Assembly (NCBI RefSeq): GCF_026151205.1
Contig: NC_087079.1
Coordinates: 16,858,945-16,922,944 of the forward strand
DNA length: 64,000 nt
DNA from: Bolinopsis microptera
Lineage: Eukaryota > Ctenophora > Tentaculata > Lobata > Bolinopsidae
Direction of reading: 5' to 3'
How positions within the stretch are numbered: position 1 is the first letter of the stretch; the number at the start of each line of letters is the position of its first letter. The position numbers and the translations under genes were made by a program. The notes beneath the pieces were generated by a model. The model was not told the DNA's origin. It did no database searches and saw only the letters and a list, made by a program, of their open reading frames with translations. Shown in pieces: positions 32,907 to 44,700 of this stretch.

Positions 32907-35900
32907 ATGACAGAACGTTTAAACGAGTTGTCAAACAATGTCCTGATAACCCTACAATCGGGTAAAAAGATAGTAGACGCAGTGACCAGCCTAAGAGAAC
33001 TGTACTTGTATCTGTTTAAGCACAGTGTCCCTCTTCCCTCGACTACATACAATTATCTTCTCGTTGCTATTCAGGTTTATTTACTTGCGATACAAAACCA
33101 GAAAATGAAACAATTGTTGTATGTAGACTTTTATAGGCAGTGTCATGGGTAGGTAATAATAAATCGTATAATTGGCTGTCCAAACTAACTATTTCAGCTC
33201 TTAGCGACATAAAAAATACTCACTTCATGATAACGTAATTTATTAATTAATGTAATTTAAAATTAAATTCTAAAATATTGCCAGGATCGTGAGAACAGTC
33301 GACTAGGAAACCCTAAGATATGTCAACTAACAGTGCTAGTTCTGTTCCAGGCTAACCGCCCGGTTAAGCAGCTACAGAAGGGTTATACTCGTGTTGGGGA
33401 ACTCTTGAAGGTTAGTTAGTTAATTAGTAAATTAAGTAAGTAAATAAGTTAAGTTATTAAACAAGTTAAATAATCCATCATACTCCAGTTCAGGCCAGTA
33501 ATTTAATCATTAATTAAGTTTTCCCATCTGTTAAAATTTACTTCGTGCCGAGCATACTCCAGGCCAAGAAATTATGATCTTAATATGGGCTAGAAATTGG
33601 TGAAACATTAAATTTTTGTAAATTAACTACTATACTGATAATATAAAATATTGGTTGTTGTTTGCAGTCAGGTATAGCAATAACTAGAGAGTGCCTGCAC
33701 CACCTAATCTACGATCTTGACATGAAACTACTATTTTCACAACCTACCATATGGGCCAGTGTACTGCAGCATGTCATGATGTAGTAAGGAACTTGTATAT
33801 CTGTACTTTGTGTAATTAAATAAATAATAAATAAGGTTACATTTTTTGTGTTTTGTGCTTGGAGCTAATTGATATTAGTTGATTAGTTGATAATTATGAT
33901 GTAGAAAGCTGTAAGAAGTTATAATTATGAGTGCTATCATGTGTGTTGTTTGAAAATAATTGAGATTCCATGATTATTGATTACTCGATAACTAAGTTGC
34001 TCATTTTGGTGTAATTTGGTTTAATTTGATGGTGCAGTTTTTTATGTTTAGAAAAAATTCTCAACGTTTTCTAAAGTAAATAGTTTAGCAATTTGGTAAG
34101 CTTAATAAAGGGCAATAATTTCAAAATGAAGATGAAGTGATGTTCAAATCACGCCAACCAGATTAAAAAATATTTGCTTTCAAAATTCTTAATGGTTTCT
34201 GTTCTCAATGTTAACATTACCGCACTAGACATGATTTAAAGTTCGCATAAATTAAATATTTGTATTGTATAAAATAAGATATTTGAATAATATCTTTGAC
34301 CTGCATTATCTCCTTAATTTAGCTTATGACAAGAGATATTCTCGGAAATTATGATAAAGTTTTATAATAATAATATAAATTAAAATTAATAGAAAATCTC
34401 ACCCCTCATCCCAACTCAGCTCAAACAAGCTCCTGACCCACGACGAGCTCAACTCCATCAACACCAACATGTACAACCTGATCCGGTGCAACCCCGGTCT
34501 GGTGAAGAGATCACGGTTCTCACGGTCCCAGAAGTACTACGGTCCAAACAAGACGCCCCTTACTACCGCCCTCACTGTATTGTGCACTTCGTCTAGCAGT
34601 AAACCTTCTCCGCTACTCCTTCTCCAGGTTATTTGAACATGTGCATAACGTTGAACACTTATTTTGTAATATTTTTAGTTTTTTACTAAATTCCAGTTTT
34701 ATTCCAGTTTTATTCCATTTTTATTCCAGTTTGAATCCTGCACTACATAATATACAGAAATCTTTACACTTATAATTTAATTAACTAAAAAGGCCATAAA
34801 ATCATTCAACCCAGCCAAGAAAGTTTCAATGGTATATCTCTCACGGTTTTTGCGGAAAGTCATGTTAAAGATATGTCATGAAGTCTAATATTCTCAAGTA
34901 ATTAAAGTAATCATCATTTTTGAAACGTTTAAAGGCAATTTATAATTTGCATGATAATTTGCATAAATTAGCTGACGTTTCTTTCAGGCTATTTCGTTTT
35001 CCTCGTTGAGAAGGTGGCTACTATTTCTACCCACTGCACCTCTTGTAAGTACAATGAACAATGAACATGTGCCACACTACCGTAACTACTGCACTCATAA
35101 CTATTGAGAGGCTAGGTTCAACTCGTTTTGAATATAACTAAATCTTCAAGTATATAGTAGTATTTGAACTTTTAACAATAACATTTTAAATCAGCTCTAA
35201 CTCCAGGAAGTATACCAAGGAAACAACAGATCAGACCTAGTATCCGAGTACAACGAGGTCGAGTCCCAAGTAGGGGGCAGCACTTATGCAGCCTCCACCT
35301 ACACCAGGATTACTGATGTCACGTTCCATCAGCAGGGAATCTACAACGACAACTTCTACGACATGAGTATGTAATACTAACAGATTTGTATTCTAGTTTG
35401 GGTAGCTTCTATCGAAATCTATGCGTATGGCGTGTTACGGTGATTTGGTGAACTCGTCGATATACAGTTTATCACCCGTGTTGTACATGCGGTTGGCAAG
35501 ATGCCCTAGCCTCTAAAAAATTTGTATTTGTAAATGTCCAATAAATAACTCCTCAAAAAAATCGGCATTAAATTTGTTTCAATAAGCTGTAAATGTACAT
35601 GTAAATGTACATGTAAATGTACATGTAAATGTACATGTAAATGTACATGTAAATGTACATGTAAATGTACATGTAAATGTACATGTAAATGTACATGTAA
35701 ATGTACATGTAAATGTACATGTAAATGTACATGTACATGTAAATGTACATGTAAATGTATATGTAAATGTACATATAAATGTACATATAAATGTACATAT
35801 AAATGTACATATAAATGTATCCAACAATACCGTTTCCAGGAAGTGAGATAAGTGCAGCAACACGGTACAACCCCAGAACTCTAAACCTGTCCATAACCAG

Positions 35901-38900
35901 CAGTACAGGTAGCCCAATACTGGACGCTGCACTGGCACATGTTACTCTGGTTATAGAGCACTGTACTAAACTTACCTTCAACAACAAAGACAAGGTCAGC
36001 CGCGCGCATCTTTGTTTGACACGTGCTTTCAGTTTTGTGTTTTCGTGATCATCATAATGCTTTTTTTCTAGCTTCAATTTTTATCAGATTTCCCTAATAA
36101 TTTGTAGTTAAAACTAAAACTCTAAAAGTGAATGAAAATGTGGGGTTTAAAGGTTTAAAGGTCTAATGACGCACAAAGACCTGCCAAAACATGCTCGTAA
36201 CATAGTTACAACACCAGATCGTAGGTTTAGCAGCACAAAGACCTGCCAAAACATGCTCGTAAAATATTTCCAACTCCAGATCGTAGGTTTAGCAGCGTAC
36301 CTGCCAAAACATGCTCGTAAAATAGTTACAACTCCAGATCGTAGGTTTAGCAGCGTACCTGCCAAAACATGCTCGTAAAATAGTTACAACTCCAGATCGT
36401 AGGTTTAGCAGCGTACCTGCCAAAACATGCTCGTAAAATAGTTACAACTCCAGATCGTAGGTTTAGCAGCGTACCTGCCAAAACATGCTCGTAAAATAGT
36501 TACAACTCCAGATCGTAGGTTTAGCAGCGTACCTACCAAAACATGCTGGTAAAATAGTTACAACTCCAGATCGTAGGTTTGGCAGCGTATCTGGAGTGCA
36601 TCAAGATATTGGATACTATCTTCGAGCCGTGCCAATCAGTGGAGGTGCAGCACGAGATCCTAGCAGCCATGACCATGATACTATCCAATCTGAAGAGTGA
36701 TAAGACAAAGTATATCCTGCTTCCTGCTGCTCTGATCGTGGTCATGAAACATAGTCCTGAGTTTAAGGTGAGCAGTGGGACCAGGGACAAAAGAAAATCG
36801 CGATTATTTTGCCCAAAAATCGCGATACCGCGACAAACCAAACAGACGACACATAAAATTTGTCGCAAAGAATGGGAAAAATCGCGATCCCGCACATGCT
36901 GAGATTTCCTTTTGTCCCTGAGTGGGACAAGTAACTTCTTGCTAAGATGAAATGTATGCAATATTTTAACTAGCTGTACTACAAGTGAACAGGATTAGAT
37001 AACGAAATGTATGTATGTCACTCAGCACCTTACAAGACATTTAGTCTTGACCGCCGAGTACGATTTCTGTTGGTGTTGAGTGAATTAAACAAATTTATAA
37101 TAATAACCACCTCGCTGGTTTGATTTATTACTCCACACACGTTATAACTGTTAAGTACTTTTCTTTTTTGTTGTTGCCTGGACGGTGCCGCGCCGGTAGC
37201 TCTAATGACCAATTTACAAAAAGTTATATACATAATAATATTATATTTTAAGAACTGCACCCCAATTTAAGTGTTCGAAACGTCAGCTCTTGACTCAACG
37301 TATGAAACGAATTAAAAAAATCAATCTTAGATCCTGAAATCTGTTCACTATAAATACCACTGTGATCCTCAAATATCTATTCTTAGAGTACACTGAAAAC
37401 CAGGATTTTCATCTTATTCTATTTCCCAGTTGAATCCGGAGCAGAACGAATACATGACATTCCTATACTCTGACGTCATCGCCAAAAGCTACGAAACCTG
37501 CTCACTAATGTACGAGATCATCATGTTCACCCTCTCCTTCGCTCCTCGTATCTCTCGGCTCCTTCAAACATACATTCCCAACATTTTCAAGATTGTAGCT
37601 TATCGTCCGACTACGTTTGCTAGGGAGATTGCAATGATGCTTCCGCATTTTTATCATTCCACTGTATTGAAGGAGCTGTTTATAACCATTGTACAGATGC
37701 CTGTCCTATCTGCTCTCATGCTGGCTAACCTTAAGGTATACAATTCAAGTTATTTCAGAATTCCACAAATGTGGCCTTTAAAAAGATAAAATTCGATTTG
37801 ACTTCGACTGCACGGACTAGCGAAACATGTTCAAATTAAACACAAAGACTTTTAAAAACCAGACATGTTATCTGTTTGTTAACTCGTCCAGCACATAAAG
37901 GACTTCTTATCTCCCAGACGAGTAGCGCGACTGACTGGTTACAGAGACTGCGAGTAAACAAGATGTCACCAGTAGACATAACCAGGTTGTACAGCGAGCT
38001 GGATCTTGCTCATCCTAGAGTTGTGGCTGCTTCTCAACTTTCTGCTGTTCTTCTTAAACTATTCCTTGCTCAGGTCAGGGTCGTTTATCTTAAATTATAC
38101 GTTTTTAAAAGAATAATAATTGTTACTATAGCAGATAATTATACTCGAGTTGTTTTTTAGTAACAACCCACGATTTCTTCCTTAACGAATCGTTTGGAAA
38201 GTCTGGGAAGGGCAGTTAAGCGCATACTGCAGACCTATCCCTAAGTCTCACATTCCAGATTTCGGGTCGTCTTATCACATGACATGCACTCAGAATAGTC
38301 TCAAGGCGAGTCAAGTGACGTCCAGACGTTTCAAATCACGTGATACTGGATTTTCGACTATGCAGGGTCGGGTTACATGACACGTGCTATGTAATTAGGA
38401 GTGTTTTACTAATCCAGTCTTAATGAGCCCTGCCCTAATGAGAGGCTATAACTGTCCCGTATAAATAGCCTTGTAAACCTGACCTGATTATCAACAGTTC
38501 CCTCTACAACACCACAACATCCACCCCACTTCTGACCAGCTCTCGTAATGTCCAAAACCAGAAACGTAGATGAAATATTTCCAGACTGCTACAGCCTGGA
38601 ATCCCAGATAGGAGTTGGCGGATACGGCAAAGTGTGGACCTGTACGGACAACCAGACCCAGGAAACCCGCGCTGTGAAGATAGTCCCTGATAAGATGGTT
38701 CGGAGAAAGTCCTGGAGCCTGGAACACGGTAGAAAGATCCCAGATGAAGCTGTCCTGTGGTTACCCCTCTCTCATCCTAACCTGGTGTCTCTTCTTGAGG
38801 TGTTCTACATCCCTAAAACTAAGTACTGGTTCTTTGTTATGGAATACGACGAGGAGTACATCGACCTCTTCAACTTCATCGACAGAAACGGCCCCTTCTC

Positions 38901-41043
38901 CTCTGCCAACGCCTGCTTCATCGCTCGGCAAGTCATCACAGTGATGCTCTACCTCATCTCATACGGAGTGGACCACAGAGACATCAAGGACGAGAACATC
39001 ATGATAAGCCCCACCACTCTCCACATCAAACTCCTCGACTTTGGCTCCGCTAGCAGGCTCTGTCCGGACACTCGCTACACCACATTCCAAGGAACGGACG
39101 TCTACATTCCTCCGGAATACTACCGGCACAAGATGTATTCCCCTCTCCCGGCTGCTGTGTGGAGTATTGGATGCCTGGTTCACTGTCTCATAGCGGGAGA
39201 TGGACCTTTCAGTGACAAGTCGGAGATAAAGGAGTACTCGGAGATAAAGTGGCTGCATGTGGGAGATGAGCTGGCTAAGGAGTTTGTGGAGAGGTGTATG
39301 ATGAGAGATGAAGATGAGAGGTTGGGTGTGGACGATTTGTTGAGGCATAGGTGGTTCAATGAGCCTGAGATTGGTTCTGTCTGAGTTCTGACACAATATT
39401 GTGTGCATGATCATGATATTATAATCTATATTAATTATGGCAACCTTATTTATATTAAATATAATATGTATGTAATGATTTTTGAAATATTTTGCCTAAA
39501 ATACAATAAAAACTGGGTTTCTTTTTTTCTTTTTAATCCAAGTTAAAAAGATGATAATCAAATAATAACCAATCTAACTTGAAATTGACCATCATATTAA
39601 TTGTCTCGATTTACAGTTAATTGAGCACGGTGACACGCTAATATTCTGGGATTGTTTCCTGTACCTTTACAAAATACCAGACATACCGGGATACAAAGAC
39701 AGCGTTTCTAAAGCTATCCTCAACCATCTCAAACGTGTGAGTTTACTTACATGTCATGTTTCAAAAACAATCTATATAATCTATATAATCTCTATAAGTA
39801 TTTTGTTTTTGCAGCGCAACTGAATTTAAATAACCTTCTCGCTGGCTGACCATTCAACCAAGTATTAAATTTAACACCTTACTGACATTCTTAGAATTCC
39901 ATCTTATCCTAACAGGTATGTCAGTCGAGTCCCAACAGGATAGTGAACGACAACCAAGACAAGATGTTTGAGTACGTGCGGAAAATAGAGCAGTACCCTA
40001 ACTACTGTGTTTAGCACCAGACATCATAAACATTCATTCCATTTTCCTCCCCTCTGTAGGGTAGACTTAGCTCTGAGGTAAGCTCATTAACATCATCATC
40101 CCTCCCAGTACGTGCGGAAAATAGAGCAGTACCCTAACTACTGTGTTAGCACCAGACTCATTAACATCATCATTCCTCCCCTCTGTAGGGTAGAACTTAG
40201 CTCTGAGGTAAGCTCATTAACATCATCATCCCTCCCCTTTGTAGGGTACAACTTAGCTCTGAGGTGACACCACGTGACACGTTTCTAGGTTAAACACGCG
40301 CAGAGCACGAAATGTAAGATTCAAATTATTGAATCGATGGCATCATTTTTACACGATTACAGTGTAAGTAGTAGGTACTAAAAAGAAACCAATATTTAGC
40401 TATTAATTATATCATTATCTGACTGACCCCAGGTACACAAATCAGTACACAAGTCAGTAGAACAACAACTTTACATTATATCAGCCATGTCCTACACTCC
40501 CCTCCTTAACTCCTTGTTACTCCTTCTTGTAGTGCTGTCCGCTAAGGAACCAACTCTTAATGAGAGGACACTGACTTGTTTGGAAAACATAAAAACTAAG
40601 GTATTATCTTGTTGAAGGAAATTATACCTGTCCAATATATAATTACAATATATTAATGATGTAAGAACAAGGCTGAAGTTATAGGGTTTGCCTCGCATGT
40701 CTTTCCTTAACGTGCTATATCATAAGATTAATTATGGTAGTTGCATAAGGCAATGTGAAAACGATCATGTGATATGACGTACAGAAACTACATTCTACTT
40801 AAAGGCCGACAAAACTCACTCAACACATCTTCTAACACTACCAATCTCTAACAGGTGTTATCACGAGGCCCAACAATAGAGTCACAGTCCCTGATCCAGC
40901 TGGTTGACATGCTGTCCTCCACCCTCCGTCACGGTGGTGGGAGTTTGGTGGAGATCTACAAGACGGGAGAAACAGTGGGGCATGTTAACACTATGAACAT
41001 GTTGGGTGCTCTCAGTTTTATTGACAAAGCAGCTACAGTCTGA
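32907..41043 (+). CDS. 14-exon helical-repeat protein, possibly meiosis inhibitor protein 1 (MEI1)
   Basis: Exons fitted by phase: 32907-33074, 33285-33410, 33668-33780, 34420-34627, 34988-35044, 35207-35366, 35840-35994, 36570-36767, 37430-37735, 37918-38073, 39617-39736, 39917 to about 40079 or 40209, 40433-40600 and 40855-41043. The product is helical with Leu-rich repeats of HEAT/armadillo character (e.g. [33 protein letters not shown]), ending SFIDKAATV. No enzyme motif. The family resemblance to MEI1, a meiotic double-strand-break factor (plant PRD1), is an impression only. Exon 12 has an extra T giving an early TAG at 40012, but a tandem copy (40108-40209) has the open form [17 protein letters not shown] to a good donor. 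The ATG start is unverified; upstream exons may exist. Confidence 0.6.
35588..35820. repeat. 12-bp tandem array in intron 6 of the MEI1-like gene
   Basis: About 19 copies of AAATGTACATGT, changing to AAATGTACATAT at the right end, stopping 20 bp before the exon 7 acceptor (35840). Each unit is nearly self-complementary (TACATGTA). Confidence 0.95.
36180..36590 (+). repeat. 58-bp tandem array of a 3' splice site plus exon start (MEI1-like exon 8)
   Basis: Seven copies. Each has CAAAACATGCTCGTAAAATA, then GTTACAACTCCAG (the acceptor) and ATCGTAGGTTTAGCAGCGTA (the first codons of exon 8). The final copy runs into the real exon at 36570 ([12 protein letters not shown]). The array therefore holds seven equivalent acceptors. 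Confidence 0.93.
36782..36920. mobile_element. hAT-like MITE with 8-bp target duplication
   Basis: 139 bp with termini CAGGGACAAAAG and CTTTTGTCCCTG, flanked on both sides by AGTGGGAC. An 8-bp duplication and CAGGG-type ends fit hAT. It sits 14 bp after the exon 8 donor of the MEI1-like gene. Same family as 13793-13930. Confidence 0.92.
38460..38467 (+). promoter_or_regulatory. TATA box of the nested PIM-like kinase
   Basis: TATAAATA about 80 bp upstream of the kinase ATG (38548), leaving room for a 5' UTR of about 50 nt. It suggests the nested gene has its own promoter. Confidence 0.55.
38548..39384 (+). CDS. PIM-like serine/threonine kinase, intronless, nested in a host intron
   Basis: 278-residue minimal kinase. 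Glycine loop IGVGGYGKV (residues 21-29), catalytic Lys44 in [16 protein letters not shown] (HRD at 143-145) and DFGSA (Asp164) are intact, so it should be active. The PIM-type segment [19 protein letters not shown] and [20 protein letters not shown] matches the family, as do the RHRWF ending and the absence of regulatory domains. PIM kinases are constitutively active and controlled by expression. It is intronless and lies in the intron between exons 10 and 11 of the MEI1-like gene on the same strand, which suggests a retrocopy. GC content is higher than the surrounding intron. A TATA box precedes it. Confidence 0.87.
   Translation: MSKTRNVDEIFPDCYSLESQIGVGGYGKVWTCTDNQTQETRAVKIVPDKMVRRKSWSLEHGRKIPDEAVLWLPLSHPNLVSLLEVFYIPKTKYWFFVMEYDEEYIDLFNFIDRNGPFSSANACFIARQVITVMLYLISYGVDHRDIKDENIMISPTTLHIKLLDFGSASRLCPDTRYTTFQGTDVYIPPEYYRHKMYSPLPAAVWSIGCLVHCLIAGDGPFSDKSEIKEYSEIKWLHVGDELAKEFVERCMMRDEDERLGVDDLLRHRWFNEPEIGSV
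39918..40262 (+). repeat. Tandem partial copies of MEI1-like exon 12
   Basis: The exon segment GTACGTGCGGAAAATAGAGC with its donor end (TTAGCTCTGAGGTAAGCTC) appears at about 39974-40090 with an extra T and small insertions. It appears again at 40108-40217 in open frame, and its last 30 bases a third time at 40229-40263. Confidence 0.85.
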
Positions 41044-41300
41044 GCCTGTCACGTGACACACCCTGAACCTGTCACGTGACACACCCTGAACCTGTCACGT
41101 GACACACCCTGAACCTGTCACGTGACACACCCTGAACCTGTCACGTGACACACCCTGAACCTGTCACGTGACACACCCTGAACCTGTCACGTGACACACC
41201 CTGATTTACAAGACGGGAGAAACAGTGGGACATGTTAACACTATGAACATGTTGGGTGCTCTTAGTTTCATTGACAAAGCAGCTACAGTCTGAGCCTCCA
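41044..41300 (+). repeat. 23-bp array on the stop codon of the MEI1-like gene, plus copy of its last 90 coding bases
   Basis: Seven copies of CCTGTCACGTGACACACCC with TGAA start directly behind the TGA at 41041-41043. They are followed at 41203-41295 by a second copy of the exon 14 end (ACAAGACGGGAGAAACAGTG through the same TGA). Every unit contains the palindrome GTCACGTGAC (an E-box core). Confidence 0.92.
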
Positions 41301-41772
41301 ACTTGAATCGTAGTTTTTACAGTATAGTAATGGAGTGTTCAAAAGTTCAACTTGTAATTGTTGTTGATAATTAAATGTGATTTTTTAAGTTGACATTTTA
41401 TGTAGTAAGTCACAGATCGTATTGTAGGGAAAATTATGAAATGAAACCGGGGAAGCTCCAATGTGAGCTTGTATGAATGAGACTAAGCAATTAACATTTC
41501 TTTAAAGAAACAATTTTCAAATGCAGTCAGAAAAAGTCTGATTACGAATGCAAATCAAATATCTAATGTGAAATTGATTAGGTTTGATGTCTTTATCATT
41601 ATATAAAGAATTATAAATACAGCTTATTTGATTTCAAACATTTTGTTCCTACTCCACACAGGCTATTTTTACTTCAAAATCTCCAGCTTATATAAAGCTC
41701 TGTTTTTTAAGTCTACGTCACATGATCAAAATACAGCTTTCTGATTGGTCACCCCCCAGCTAGCGAAATGTC
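41301..41772. other. Intergenic region, TUBGCP6 promoter side
   Basis: AT-rich spacer between the MEI1-like gene and the first recognised TUBGCP6 exon. A TATATAAAG-like motif lies at 41689-41696, about 80 bp upstream of the ATG at 41773, and could be a TATA element. Confidence 0.4.
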
Positions 41773-44700
41773 ATGGAGCTGCCGGAGGTCAGGAATGTGG
41801 ACTCACCACGTGACCTGCTGAGGGACCTCGGGGAGGTTTACACGGACAGTGCAAAGCTTGGTAGAGATGTGGTGTACAGTCACATTCTCCGCGAAGGGGT
41901 GAGAGTCCAGGGTTATTTTATTTTATTTTTTAAGAGAGGCTGGGCCTGGTTGGCCCACGAGAGGATAGCATATGGATGCTTTGCCTACCTCTGGGGTATG
42001 GCAGTCCTGTGGGAGGATGCCTGTGGAATCAAGATATGTAGTCCAGGGTTATTGTTATCAGGGAAACTTGTTTTCTTTTTGAAAAGTCTTTCTGAGTTGA
42101 TACTTTCCTTAAATTTGTAGGAAATGAAAGAGATATGGTAAATCAGGGTATAGTAAATTTGGGTTTGTTACAGGTTTTAAAGAATGAAGATACGGTTCAC
42201 TGGAGAGAAGATTTCGCGCACTACTGCTATAACCTTCGTCACAGAGGTTTCTACGATGACACCAACTCTGTTGAGGATTCTGTAGAGCAGCTGGAAGGTT
42301 AGTTTTTGAGGGCCTGTTTTCGTTATTTTTTTTCTTCTGAGAAGCTTTAAAATTGAATCGATTCAAACTACGTTTGCACCTCTTGAAGGAATGTCGTCCC
42401 AACTTATGAGTATTGCTGAAAGCACAGTGTAAGGCCTACACGGACCGCCTCTAACTAGCCAATCCCTGTTTACATGCCGTGTAGCAGGGGACTAGAAAGA
42501 GCTAAACTAGTAAGCGGGGCATAGCCAATACACTATACTTCCATCATTATAATTTATCATGTAGTTAGCTTACTTGCTGACCAACATGTTCCATTATTCC
42601 ATTAATATATGTGTCCATATATAATATTTGCAGAAGAAGTGGGTGAAGGGGAATGTGACAGGCTGATGAAGTTTCTAACCCTTCTCGCTGGTTCTGTGTC
42701 CCACATAACCCCACGATCTGGCCTCATACCAACCGGCAAGCAAGTGGAAGTGTTACCACACCACGTGCTGCCTGCTGCGCAGAACCGGTACCATGGTGAC
42801 TCGTGCGCGCCTGGCGTACACAGCTCCGGGTATCTTATGTACAGAGATGAGCTGTTCACCAGTGTCAGCTCTTGTCCGGACATTAACCAATCTGAAAAAG
42901 TAAATTTATTAATTATTACAGGGATTTGTTTCAGTAGATTATAAATTGTGTGACCAACTTCTCTTACTTCAGTACGGCAAGTACTAAAAGCAGATTCAAC
43001 CAGGTCATTCTTTAATATTTAACTCGCCTAGATCAAGTAATGACAAATTGTCTCCATCAGATTTTGGCTGGATTTCCAGAGAGTTCCACAGTATCACGGT
43101 TCATCAGACCACCCAACAACAAACTGCCGCCCCCTAAAATCACCCTAACCGGGCTCCCAGTCCCGGAGCCAACCTATCAGCTCCTACCACTTCCTGCACC
43201 CCCTTCTAGAAGCCATAGTGTCGAGGAGTACAGTTCTAATCCTGTCCTTGCTGATCTGCCTGCTTTACCCCCGCCTACTGTTACTGGGTGGGTTGTCGTC
43301 CCAGATCAGATTTACACTGATATACATTATACACGCTGGTTTATAATTATAACGATTTTTGTAATAAAGGTGTGTAAGTATTCTTTTCAGCAAATAACAA
43401 AGTTAAAATTAACTGGTGAAAAGTCTTGAGAATCATGATAAAAGCATACCTTTATAATTGAAAACTTCAGTATATTCAAGTCCCTGTCCCTGAAGAGTGA
43501 TGATCTGCCAGTGTATCTGGGTCCGGTACTACGCACCACTGTCAAGGAGCGCTACCAGCCGACTCAGCGCAATATCACACAGAGATTTGCTCCTGTACGG
43601 CCCTCTAATAGTGCTGTTTCAGGTGCGTGCTTACTTTTGCTTGCAGGTATTCCTTATCTTCTTGTTACTGAGTTAAGCTCATTAAAGGATTGGTAATGTT
43701 TAGATATTAGTAAATTGATAATTCTACCCACTTTTAGATTATGAATTATGGTCGATTTTAACTTGTTAATTATTTAATTAGTACTAACTTGTTAAATACC
43801 AGACAGTTCTGGTGTAGAATCGGATGACGACCATGAAGCCTGGGAAGAAGCGTACAAGGACATGGACAAAGAGTTCCCAACTCCTACCTACGAACTTATG
43901 GGCAGGTAAATAAATTGGTTATTTATTAAAGTAATACATGTTACATGTAACTGTTACACTATGTAATTATTACATGTAACTGTTACAATATGTAACTGTT
44001 AGGGCAGGTGTTGCTAGACAAGTATGGAGTGAGCATTTCCAGATATATACGAAAACTATTTTAAGCCAGCTATGTAAGCTCACAATTCATATTTACACAA
44101 TGCTAACAATCCTCCCTAACACACACAGGAAGGTCCTACAAGAGCGACCCTATCTGACCGAGTCAGGATCCCAAGTGTTACATGTAATTGTTACATGTAA
44201 CTGTTACAATATGTAACTGTTACAATATGTAACACAATTCATATTTACACAATATTAACAATCCTCCCTGACCCACAGGAAGGTCCTACAATTCATATTT
44301 ACACAATGTTAACAATCCTCCCTGACACACAGGAAGGTGCTACAAGAGCGACCCTACCTGACCGAGTCAGGATCCCAAGTGTACACCCGGCTCTGCGTCT
44401 TGCTGTGCTCCCCGTATAGTGACCTAGATGTTGTGACCGAGCAACATGTTCTCTATCAGTGCCAATACGTTCTCATCGGTATCCCTACTAGCATCTTTCA
44501 GTTTGATAAGGTAGGATATTCAACAGGATCTTCGGCGAAGTATAAGTAGATACTGGGGCAGTGGGCAGAACTGAGGAAATACAGGGTGTTTCAAAAATAA
44601 TGTCCTGATTTTAAAAAACACTACAAATTCTTAAAAAGGAGCAAATGCCCCCTATCAGTTGCATTAGTTCATAAAGCTTACAAATTTAAGTTTTAAGCAC

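Noticed and set aside
35568-36077. Open frame encoding long Met-Tyr-Ile repeats (minus strand)
   Set aside because: Translation of the 12-bp AAATGTACATGT array and antisense to a real exon.
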